From positions 1 to 62,754 of the forward strand of contig NZ_LR735023.1 of the NCBI RefSeq assembly GCF_900009265.2: a stretch of DNA of 62,754 nt. Reading direction: 5' to 3'. The stretch comes from Planktothrix paucivesiculata PCC 9631. Its GTDB lineage: Bacteria; Cyanobacteriota; Cyanobacteriia; Cyanobacteriales; Microcoleaceae. The notes beneath the pieces were generated by a model. The model was not told the DNA's origin and did not search any database. It saw nothing but the letters and a program-made list of their open reading frames with translations. This document shows, piece by piece, positions 53,092-60,069 of the stretch (within the stretch, counting starts at the first letter, position 1; each line of letters begins with the position of its first letter). The position numbers and the translations under genes are program-made.

Positions 53092-53958
53092 TTAATGGAG
53101 GATGTACAAATCAGCCATGATGCCAAAATGGTCAGAAGGATAGAGAGTACGACTGTTAGAAGCGGGTTGGTTCAGTATTAATTGGCAGTTCTTGACCCGC
53201 AGATGGTGATTGACAAAGATGTAATCTAAGGTGCCTCGCCAAGGGCGAAGTGTGTGATTGAAGCGCAATTGCCGCAACGTATGCCACAGCACTTTCTTCC
53301 AATTGCGTCGGACTAGGGGAGTCGGGCAGGTATAGACTGGTTCTTGACCGTGGTGTGCGGCATAGGCAGACGTGAACTGTTGCCGCATAAGGGCGATCGC
53401 TGAGGTCTCAGGGGTTCCATTAAAGTCTCCGACTGCGACAACGGGTAGTTCTGGTGGAAGCTGTCCTAGCCAATCTAAAACCTGCTGCACTTGAATATCC
53501 CGATCCCGATGAGATCCCGGATACCAGTAATAATGTCCATTGCAGAGGACAAGCGGTTGCCCATCCACCACAACCTGAACATATTGGGCAACGCGGTTCT
53601 GCCCTTTCAATGCCAGCATCTCTTGCTTGACGAACGGATAGCGGCTGAGAATGGCGATTCCTTCAGACAGAGCGGTTCCTTCATCGTTGACTTTAGGAGC
53701 GAGGTACAGGTAGGGCATATCTAGCTTCTCTGCAAGCCAGGCTCCTGTATCTTCCGGTAATTTGACGACCTCCTGCAAAGCAATTAAATCCGCATTCTCT
53801 GCCGCCAGTCCTTCAACCAGGAGTTCCCGTCGCTGTGTCCATTCTTTGAGGTCAAATAAGATGTTGATTGTTGCAACTTTAACCATATTTGTTTTTCTAT
53901 AAAAGTTGAGTTTAGCTGATAGTTTTTCAGCAATCCTGCGTGCAAGTTTTGAGAGCAT
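53092..53958 (-). CDS. Endonuclease/exonuclease/phosphatase-family hydrolase
   Basis: 288 residues from ATG 53958. ATG 53886 (MVKVATINILFDL) is an alternative that removes a basic N-terminal extension. The EEP motifs are present: ATINILFD, ALQEVV, VAVGDFNGTPE, DYIFVNH and SDHFGI. These place the metal- and phosphate-binding Asn, Glu, Asp and terminal Asp-His. Members cut DNA/RNA, inositol phosphates or sphingomyelin. The short basic N-terminal segment could be an amphipathic helix. Substrate unknown. Confidence 0.82.
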   Translation of the reverse strand: MLSKLARRIAEKLSAKLNFYRKTNMVKVATINILFDLKEWTQRRELLVEGLAAENADLIALQEVVKLPEDTGAWLAEKLDMPYLYLAPKVNDEGTALSEGIAILSRYPFVKQEMLALKGQNRVAQYVQVVVDGQPLVLCNGHYYWYPGSHRDRDIQVQQVLDWLGQLPPELPVVAVGDFNGTPETSAIALMRQQFTSAYAAHHGQEPVYTCPTPLVRRNWKKVLWHTLRQLRFNHTLRPWRGTLDYIFVNHHLRVKNCQLILNQPASNSRTLYPSDHFGIMADLYILH

Positions 53959-54034
53959 GGCGCTTTCTCAGTTACTTGGGGGACTCCAAAAGTTGGGGAG
54001 TAAAACGGGTTAGCCGTGTTCTGAGCTATCAACT

Positions 54035-54259
54035 TTAAGAATTACCACCATCAATAATTAATGGGTCGCCCTCAGACCGAGTGATTAACCCTTCTATTGA
54101 GGCTTCCTCTCCATCTGTGTCGGTTTCAATCTCAACCAGAAGTTGATTAATTTCATTCACTAACTGACTAACCTCTGATTCCTTTTGGGTGAGGCTTTGC
54201 AATCTAAGGATAAGTTCTTTTAATCGGTTAAATTGTTCCTCTGAAATTGTTGTAGGCAT
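54035..54259 (-). CDS. Small acidic coiled-coil protein of unknown function
   Basis: 74 residues. Residues 8-45 form a Leu-heptad-like helix (FNRLKELILRLQSLTQKESE, then VSQLVNEINQLLVEIE) followed by an acidic tail. Not recognised. It lies 76 bp before the EEP gene and 35 bp after the PAS-like gene on the same strand, so it probably belongs to one unit with them. Confidence 0.5.
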   Translation of the reverse strand: MPTTISEEQFNRLKELILRLQSLTQKESEVSQLVNEINQLLVEIETDTDGEEASIEGLITRSEGDPLIIDGGNS

Positions 54260-54293
54260 GGGTTTTACTCCTAATAAATAACTAAAAATATTG

Positions 54294-54989
54294 CTATGGT
54301 GTCGTCAACAATTCCCAATCAGCAAGTCCTGAAACACCAACCCTGACAGGGACACCCAGATAATTTGCGGTGTAGTAATCAGTCTGATATCGTGCCATTG
54401 AACCATCAGGGCGTCTCAGTCTGTATTCAAACTTGGGAATATAAACGTCACGGGTTAGGAGGTCACGGAGCGCGGCGTAATCATCCATTGAGTCGCGCCA
54501 ATACCATAGATAATTCTGTCCAATCCATTCAGAGGGTTGAATGATAGCCCGTGCCGGGAGAAGTTTGTCATTTTGGAACAAGCAACGGTTATCAATTTGA
54601 CTAACTACACAGACTGATTTTCCATCCTGCCAATGACTTAATAAAAATTCTGTTACCCGTTGATAGTCGTCATCAGGTCTAAGGGTGATGGGGTTAACTT
54701 TGGGGTTGACGGGTTCCGATGGTTTGTTAGGGTTAGGGTTAGGGGTTGAATTGGACATTGTTGCACTCGCTCCTATTTTTCTTAATCCCTGTTTCGCTCC
54801 GTTATACAGTAACCGCACCTCACCCCACTTAGCCGCCGTTTCCGTTAGCCAGTCCTCAATATCTTTATAAATAGATAAAACTTCCCCTTTTCTTAGTCCA
54901 TCGGGAGCAAGAAAAGCTAACCCTGATGGACTGATAGCGGGTTCCCAGTTAGCTATGACATGGGGCGTTTTTAGTTCGTTTGTTTCCAT
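54294..54989 (-). CDS. PAS-like domain protein
   Basis: 231 residues from ATG 54989. The longer frame starts with TTG at 55031 and is less likely. After a Pro-rich linker (about residues 85-105), residues 110-231 carry a PAS-like pattern: CVVSQIDNRCLFQNDKLLPA, IGQNYLWYWRD, then YRLRRPDGSMARYQTDYY. No output domain follows. The N-terminal 80 residues are unknown. It may be a sensor or a plasmid-encoded regulator. The start lies inside the upstream gene (41-bp overlap). Confidence 0.5.
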   Translation of the reverse strand: METNELKTPHVIANWEPAISPSGLAFLAPDGLRKGEVLSIYKDIEDWLTETAAKWGEVRLLYNGAKQGLRKIGASATMSNSTPNPNPNKPSEPVNPKVNPITLRPDDDYQRVTEFLLSHWQDGKSVCVVSQIDNRCLFQNDKLLPARAIIQPSEWIGQNYLWYWRDSMDDYAALRDLLTRDVYIPKFEYRLRRPDGSMARYQTDYYTANYLGVPVRVGVSGLADWELLTTP

Positions 54990-55314
54990 TGGTGTTTTTA
55001 TCCCGGCAGTGCTGTAGAACGGCTTGATCAATGTCTAAGGTGTCAGCTAATAACGCGAGTTCGACATCCTCAAGAGTCTTCCCTTCAATGGCTTTACAGA
55101 GGATGGGCAGAATCTCACTAGGATCTATTCCTTTGGTGTTAGAGGCTGTTTTTAGTGTGTCTATCCCTTGTTCATAGTTTGCAACATCTAACTCTATAAG
55201 GCATAAAGCCCTAGCTTTCATGTTGGTATAAAGCTCAAGGCACATCTTCTTAAATTTGAAGTGCAGGGCTTCAGGCGGGTCTACTTTTAGCGGTTTGATT
55301 TTTTCCATCGTCAT
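54949..55314 (-). CDS. Unknown small plasmid-type protein
   Basis: 121 residues, not recognised. It is helical with Cys-containing segments (KKMCLELYTNMKARALCLIE) and a Lys/Asn-rich tail. It is divergent from the 55.7-59.2 kb operon across a 370-bp gap, the position of a plasmid regulator. Translational overlap with the PAS-like gene suggests they are co-expressed. Confidence 0.5.
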   Translation of the reverse strand: MTMEKIKPLKVDPPEALHFKFKKMCLELYTNMKARALCLIELDVANYEQGIDTLKTASNTKGIDPSEILPILCKAIEGKTLEDVELALLADTLDIDQAVLQHCRDKNTNGNKRTKNAPCHS

Positions 55315-55684
55315 CGTTTGAGCTTTTTACTATTATCACCCGCTTTACCCTTAAATACCATGTCTACACTTATACCCCTTGTACTCCTTGTACCCTTCAA
55401 ACCTTTTAAGACCCCCAAATATTTTAAATATATAATTACCCTTGATTATTTCTTGACATTCACGGGTAATAAGTGTAATACTAGCCAACATAGCACCCCA
55501 GAACATCCTCTCGCAGAACCCTAGATAGGACTCAGAAGATACCCAAAGGAAGCTATCACTCACCCTGAGAGGCTTTACCGCTTCTCCCCCTCGGAACCTC
55601 GAAAACTAAACAGCCTAGCCACATCCTCAAAATAAGAGGCTCAACTGTGGGAAGCAATTAATTCACTTTATTATCCAAAGGAAA
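55315..55684. promoter_or_regulatory. Divergent regulatory region of the plasmid-like module
   Basis: 370 bp between divergent genes with no supported ORF. CTTGTACTCCTTGTACCCTT near 55377-55396 is a short tandem repeat (TTGTAC units) and the stretch 55415-55450 is AT-rich. It should hold the promoters for both directions and may include a replication or partition site. A GAAAGGA-like ribosome-binding site lies before ATG 55685. Confidence 0.4.
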
Positions 55685-56116
55685 ATGACAGTAATTAACC
55701 CAGAAATTATCCCAAACAATGAACGGGTTAGGCTTTACAAGAATCGAAGCGAGAACAGTTTGTACACTTCCCAAAAGGATTTAACTGAACGGCTAAAACG
55801 CAAGCCCCAAACACTCAGAACATGGGTCAACCTTTTAATTACTCATGTCGATGATTTTTGGAAGTATTACAAACCTCGTAAAGCCTACTGTGATTATGTT
55901 GTTTGGTGTATTGAGCGCATTGATGAACATGACAAAAAGCAATGTAAATCAGCACCACGCCCGGACTTAATTGACGATTTCATTGTTAACAATTCTCAAT
56001 CATTAACCATCAAAAAATACTTAGAGGAGCTAGAAAATGTCTGCACAACCGAATCAAAAATCGACAATGCAAAAAGTACAGTTTCTGATTCTGAAAAACT
56101 TAGCCAAGCAGCTTAA
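55685..56116 (+). CDS. Small HTH-like protein starting a plasmid-type operon
   Basis: 143 residues. LYTSQKDLTERLKRKPQTLR TWVN (about residues 25-48) looks like a helix-turn-helix. The rest is charged and helical with CDYVVWCIERIDEHD. Not recognised as a family. Its last 80 bp overlap the next gene in another frame. A regulator of the operon is plausible. Confidence 0.5.
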   Translation: MTVINPEIIPNNERVRLYKNRSENSLYTSQKDLTERLKRKPQTLRTWVNLLITHVDDFWKYYKPRKAYCDYVVWCIERIDEHDKKQCKSAPRPDLIDDFIVNNSQSLTIKKYLEELENVCTTESKIDNAKSTVSDSEKLSQAA

Positions 56117-56816
56117 TGTTTCCGAATCAGAAATCTTAATCGCTATCAAACAAATGGGCTATGACCCCAACAAGATTCACGAGTCTTGGGAAGTTGCGAT
56201 CGCAAATCACCTAACCGGAATCGCGCCCCAAAAGCTAAACGGCACAGTCCCAAAATCCGAAACACCGGAATCATTCAGTATTGAGGACTCAGAGGAGTTT
56301 GTGGACTGGGAGGAAGTCGAGAATGAGTTAGGGGACGGCGCTCTAAGTTTGGTTGAGGAGTTGGGACTAAACCAAGATGCTATTAGTAAATCGGATTTAG
56401 CGGCGCTCCGAGAATTGGCTTTATCAAATCCCGTTCATCAGAATTTAGCTGATCATATTGGGGCGGTGGGTTCCGTTCAGGAGGGGTTAACTAATGAACA
56501 TATCCGACAGGAATTTGAGAAGGGTTTAGCCATTGGTGAAGCGGGTTCAGTCGCTTTAATTACTGGGTTGTTACAGTCGCAACTAAACGGACTTGAACAA
56601 GCCTACAATCTCCAAACAGCAATTAACTCAGATTTCCAAAAAATTATCAATTCTCAACTGGAAAACCTAGGGAAAACCAACAAAGGGACACCGGATAAAA
56701 CTGTTCAGGACTTGGGGAAGCAAGCCACAGCCAACCAACAGAACAGCAAGAAAAAAACAGCAGTTCGGACTCAGAAAGTCGATGTCATGACTATCAAGAA
56801 ATCATTGAACAAATAA
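56037..56816 (+). CDS. Unknown helical protein with IF2N-like N-terminus
   Basis: 259 residues. ATG 56037 has a strong GAGGAG site inside the upstream gene. Residues 15-45 (LILKNLAKQLNVSESEILIA IKQMGYDP) resemble the small DNA/RNA-binding IF2 N-terminal helix module. Residues 85-110 are acidic, and residues 135-215 are helical. No family recognised. It is the second gene of a coupled series leading to the ATPase. Confidence 0.5.
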   Translation: MSAQPNQKSTMQKVQFLILKNLAKQLNVSESEILIAIKQMGYDPNKIHESWEVAIANHLTGIAPQKLNGTVPKSETPESFSIEDSEEFVDWEEVENELGDGALSLVEELGLNQDAISKSDLAALRELALSNPVHQNLADHIGAVGSVQEGLTNEHIRQEFEKGLAIGEAGSVALITGLLQSQLNGLEQAYNLQTAINSDFQKIINSQLENLGKTNKGTPDKTVQDLGKQATANQQNSKKKTAVRTQKVDVMTIKKSLNK

Positions 56817-56890
56817 ACCAACTAAGAGAGACGGTCATCCTGCTAGAAAGCCGCCTCTCTAATAAATCCAACCATCACGAAGGATTAATT

Positions 56891-56995
56891 ATGAAAGCGA
56901 TTATATCACGATTCAAGCGCATCCTACGACAACTTGAGAGCATATCACCCTATCAATATGACGGTTTAGTTATGCAGATGATGGGGGGTTTCTAA
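56891..56995 (+). CDS. 34-residue basic peptide gene
   Basis: ATG 56891 with AAGGA upstream encodes MKAIISRFKRILRQLESISP plus PYQYDGLVMQMMGGF-type tail, and its TAA overlaps the next ATG (TAATG at 56993-56997). The frame stays open upstream for about 33 more codons without a start. An amphipathic basic helix is likely. Coding status rests on the ribosome-binding site and the overlap. Confidence 0.4.
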   Translation: MKAIISRFKRILRQLESISPYQYDGLVMQMMGGF

Positions 56996-57528
56996 TGGGA
57001 ATATTTAACGCCATTGGCAGAATATTCGGAGGCGGAAAAAACGATACTGCTACCGACCCTAAAATAGCCATTAAAGGGGATGTTTCACCTATCCCACAAA
57101 ACCTAATCACCCCTGATTATAGACCACAAAATGGGGTCTACATCACCACTTCTGCCGACCTTTTAAGGGAATGGGAAGCCCGACAATGGGCATTATCTCC
57201 TGAAGATTTACAAAAATTAAAGATGATGCACAAAACCCTTGAAGGTTACGAGAAATTGTCTCAGGAGTACGGAAAGGAATTGGGAGCTTTTAGTAAAACA
57301 GAAGCCAAATTAGTAAAGACTGTAACAGGCACTATCCCTAAAGTTGCGGGTGCTAATTTTGCCCAATATTCCCACAATCAAAAGCTTAATTCTAATATGG
57401 ACGGAATAGCTGCGGAATATCAGAAAAACATTGCTTTGAGGCAAGCTGAAGCCCAAAAAATCCAACAACAATTATCACAGTTCCGAGCCAAGATGCAACA
57501 GCGAAAAGCAGATTTAAGAGGGGGATAG
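56995..57528 (+). CDS. Unknown protein with amphipathic N-terminus and coiled-coil tail
   Basis: 177 residues. MGIFNAIGRIFGGGKN could be a membrane-touching helix. Residues 75-177 are mostly helical, ending with a Gln/Lys-rich coiled coil (QAEAQKIQQQLSQFRAKMQQ). Followed without a gap by a membrane protein gene. It may be a peripheral partner of the ATPase complex. Confidence 0.5.
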   Translation: MGIFNAIGRIFGGGKNDTATDPKIAIKGDVSPIPQNLITPDYRPQNGVYITTSADLLREWEARQWALSPEDLQKLKMMHKTLEGYEKLSQEYGKELGAFSKTEAKLVKTVTGTIPKVAGANFAQYSHNQKLNSNMDGIAAEYQKNIALRQAEAQKIQQQLSQFRAKMQQRKADLRGG

Positions 57529-57801
57529 ATGTCAAGATTTAGTCTCTACTTTGGGACGGGTTTAGCGAGTACAGGAGCAGGACATTTTTTAAGTCTAGTT
57601 TCTCGTTCCGTCCCTAACTTTAGCTGGCTGTATTGGTCAGTTTTTTTATGTCTAATTATCGCTTGCTTGGTGATGTGTACCCGAATAGGAAGGCAAATTT
57701 ATTCAGGACAGTTCGCAACATCCCCTAGCGTTCTATTGACACTTTCATCAATTACTTTAATTACATATTTAATGGGGGTGATTTGGGGATGGGGTTTCTG
57801 A
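57529..57801 (+). CDS. Small membrane protein
   Basis: 90 residues with three hydrophobic stretches (about 5-25, 31-51 and 65-89), predicted to cross the membrane three times. It begins directly after the previous stop and overlaps the ATPase start by 13 bp. Not recognised. Its position between a coiled-coil protein and an FtsK/VirD4-like ATPase fits a DNA-translocation complex. Confidence 0.55.
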   Translation: MSRFSLYFGTGLASTGAGHFLSLVSRSVPNFSWLYWSVFLCLIIACLVMCTRIGRQIYSGQFATSPSVLLTLSSITLITYLMGVIWGWGF

Positions 57802-59243
57802 CCTGGCTTGAAGAACATGAAGCTGCGGTATCGTCTTTAATTTGTTGCGCTGGCGGGTTCCTTGCCCTTGGTTGGAGTACAGTAAACCCCGGAATTAACC
57901 CCAGTCGGTTCTACTCGGCGGGGGTTACTGGACTGTTTGGGGTGGGTGCGATCGCCCTTTCAATTAAGGGCCTGAAGGAAGAAGAACGAAATATTATTAA
58001 ACGCGACACCCAAGACGAGATTTATGGTCTTTATCAAGCTGCGGAAGTTCAAACTGTACAAAATATTCTGTTCCCACCAAGCCCTATGTCACCGGGGGGA
58101 ATGAATACTTACTATCAGATGGAATTCAATGCTCTACCTGAACAGTTGGATTTCTACAATTGGGATTGGTTAGCCGATGAAGCTTCTGGAATCTTAGTTG
58201 GGGGTAACTCCGGCAGTGCTAAGACTTCACTCGCTGCTGGTTTTATTGTTGGGAAATTAACCGCCGTTACTCCTGCGGAAGTGATTGTACTTGACATTCA
58301 CCAACGAAAAAATATCATCTGGAAACAGATGGGCTTCCCAAGGGTTGAAAGTGATGTCGAAACCATCTTTGAGATTATGAAATGGTTGATAGATGAAATT
58401 GAACGCCGGAAATACGAGGACGGACACCCGTTGATTGTCTGCCTGGATGAAATTAACGACACCCTATCAGAACTTGAACATTTAGACGTTATCAAACCCC
58501 TGCCTGATAAGACAAAACGCAGAAATACCTTTATCTATGCCATCCGCAAACTTTCCAACGCACGGAAGTTTGACATCTGTTTGTTAGGGTTCATGCAGAG
58601 CCACAATACCGAAGCCATAGGCATTGATGGGAAGTTTAGGAATAACTTTCTATTGGTGCTTTGTGGAGCATCAGCCAGAGATGAAATTGGAAATAAATGG
58701 AAGCACGATGACTCCCGTTTTCTGCACATTAAGAACACAGCTTATCCGGTTGTTATTTCAGGATCAAACCCTCTTCAGATAGCGGAACATCCCACCCATA
58801 AGCATCATACCCAGTACCGCAAAAAAGGCAATGCACCCGCTAATTTGATTCAGCCTAGATTCCTTGATAAATCATCAATTCCGGTCTTTGAATCAGTGGA
58901 ACAATCAGAAGACTTTGAGGAGGATGATCACCCCCGTCAACCTTCAAAACCTGAACCACAGTTCCCCCGATTTAATTTTGAGAAAGCACCAGAACAACCC
59001 CGGGAAAATCACATTATTAACGGCGTTGAATTCTTGCCTGAAATGCTTGAAATTTTAGAATTAGCTAAACATAATGGTGAGCTTTCAATCAGACAAGCTT
59101 ATAAGTCGGGGGCAGGTCAAAGGCTTAAATTATCATCTGAATCTACCTTTTTAGTGTTCGAGAAATTTGTTGAGGCGAGATTAGGCAAAATTGAAAATCG
59201 ACAAATTGGGGGAGCAGTTCAGGTCATATTCATCCCGTCTTAG
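57789..59243 (+). CDS. FtsK/VirD4-like membrane-anchored ATPase
   Basis: 484 residues from ATG 57789. A TTG at 57783 is the alternative. Two membrane segments lie in residues 14-60. Walker A is GGNSGSAKTS near residue 136 with Ala in place of the usual Gly before Lys. Walker B is LIVCLDEIND near residue 215. The domain layout (N-terminal anchor, then a RecA-like motor) and a C-terminal winged-helix-like segment (residues 410-484) fit plasmid coupling or DNA-translocase proteins. It likely moves or partitions plasmid DNA. A terminator follows. Confidence 0.7.
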   Translation: MGFLTWLEEHEAAVSSLICCAGGFLALGWSTVNPGINPSRFYSAGVTGLFGVGAIALSIKGLKEEERNIIKRDTQDEIYGLYQAAEVQTVQNILFPPSPMSPGGMNTYYQMEFNALPEQLDFYNWDWLADEASGILVGGNSGSAKTSLAAGFIVGKLTAVTPAEVIVLDIHQRKNIIWKQMGFPRVESDVETIFEIMKWLIDEIERRKYEDGHPLIVCLDEINDTLSELEHLDVIKPLPDKTKRRNTFIYAIRKLSNARKFDICLLGFMQSHNTEAIGIDGKFRNNFLLVLCGASARDEIGNKWKHDDSRFLHIKNTAYPVVISGSNPLQIAEHPTHKHHTQYRKKGNAPANLIQPRFLDKSSIPVFESVEQSEDFEEDDHPRQPSKPEPQFPRFNFEKAPEQPRENHIINGVEFLPEMLEILELAKHNGELSIRQAYKSGAGQRLKLSSESTFLVFEKFVEARLGKIENRQIGGAVQVIFIPS

Positions 59244-59247
59244 CCTG

Positions 59248-59325
59248 GAGGGGGTGGATGGCTAGGATGGCTAGGATGACTAGGATATCCAGGCAATCCA
59301 CCCCCTCTACCCCCTCCAATTTTTT
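59248..59325 (+). terminator. Rho-independent terminator after the ATPase gene
   Basis: GAGGGGGTGGAT (59248-59259) pairs with ATCCACCCCCTC (59296-59307), followed by AATTTTTT. Between the arms are tandem GGATGGCTA/GGATGACTA units (59256-59285). A pyrimidine-rich copy, TCATCCATGCCATCCATCC near 59328-59348, can pair with those units in an alternative larger fold. Confidence 0.75.
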
Positions 59326-59399
59326 ATCATCCATGCCATCCATCCTATCCTCCCTATCCACATCATCCCGGCATAAATACTAATATCAATCTCTAAATT

Positions 59400-59867
59400 A
59401 TGCAAACAATTAATATTAACCCGACCTCCTCCGAGCTAGACGATAGTAAGCCTCGATTGATATTGTTAAAAGGGATTGTGATCGCTACCATCACCGTTAG
59501 CTTGATTGGGGGAATTATTCATGTAGTTAATAGTCGTCAAACTATCACCAAGTTACCTACACCGGAACAACCTAAACCCGATATCAGTAATCAGAAATTA
59601 ATAACACCTACCCAACCATCGGAACCGCCCAAAGTTGTTGTAAAAAAACCAGAGAAGCCTATTGTTATTGAGGAAGGATCGGAGGCTTGGTTTTGCTTGC
59701 AGAATAACGGCGGCTCCGGTTGCCTTGATCGTGATCGGTTTGCACCAAATTATCGGATTGTTTCACCACCTCAACCTCAGAAAACTTATGAAGATTATTT
59801 GATTCAATATGGCATCCGACCGGGTGGAGATTGTGGGAGGTATTTTAATGGCCGTCCAAACTGCTAG
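59400..59867 (+). CDS. Single-pass membrane protein with Pro-rich linker and Cys-rich tail
   Basis: 155 residues. Residues 23-45 (LILLKGIVIATITVSLIGGI) form one membrane segment, followed by a Pro/Lys-rich linker. The C-terminal 55 residues carry four Cys (AWFCLQNNGGSGCLDRDRF, then GGDCGRYFNGRPNC), suited to disulfides outside the membrane. Not recognised. It lies between the ATPase and the replication gene. Confidence 0.55.
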   Translation: MQTININPTSSELDDSKPRLILLKGIVIATITVSLIGGIIHVVNSRQTITKLPTPEQPKPDISNQKLITPTQPSEPPKVVVKKPEKPIVIEEGSEAWFCLQNNGGSGCLDRDRFAPNYRIVSPPQPQKTYEDYLIQYGIRPGGDCGRYFNGRPNC

Positions 59868-59984
59868 GACTTAGACAATCCTGACGGGCTAATGCTTTGG
59901 GCTTTAAATCCAAGCGTTTCTCAAGTCGTATGTTAAATATTACTGAGATTGATTGATTTTTTAACCATTTAGGCTTAAATTGAA

Positions 59985-60023
59985 ATCACCCACAGGAATG
60001 TTTGCGACGCTTCTGCGGGTGAT
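59985..60023 (+). promoter_or_regulatory. Hairpin upstream of CyRepA1 with an alternative start codon in its loop
   Basis: ATCACCCACAG (59985-59995) pairs with CTGCGGGTGAT (60013-60023) with one mismatch. An in-frame ATG (59998) sits in the loop. The chosen start (60070) is 47 bp beyond. The structure may regulate translation of the replication protein and hence copy number. That is inferred. Confidence 0.45.
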
Positions 60024-60069
60024 AGTTAGTTATTCAACCAGGGTTTTGTTGAAACCCTTTCATAAACTT

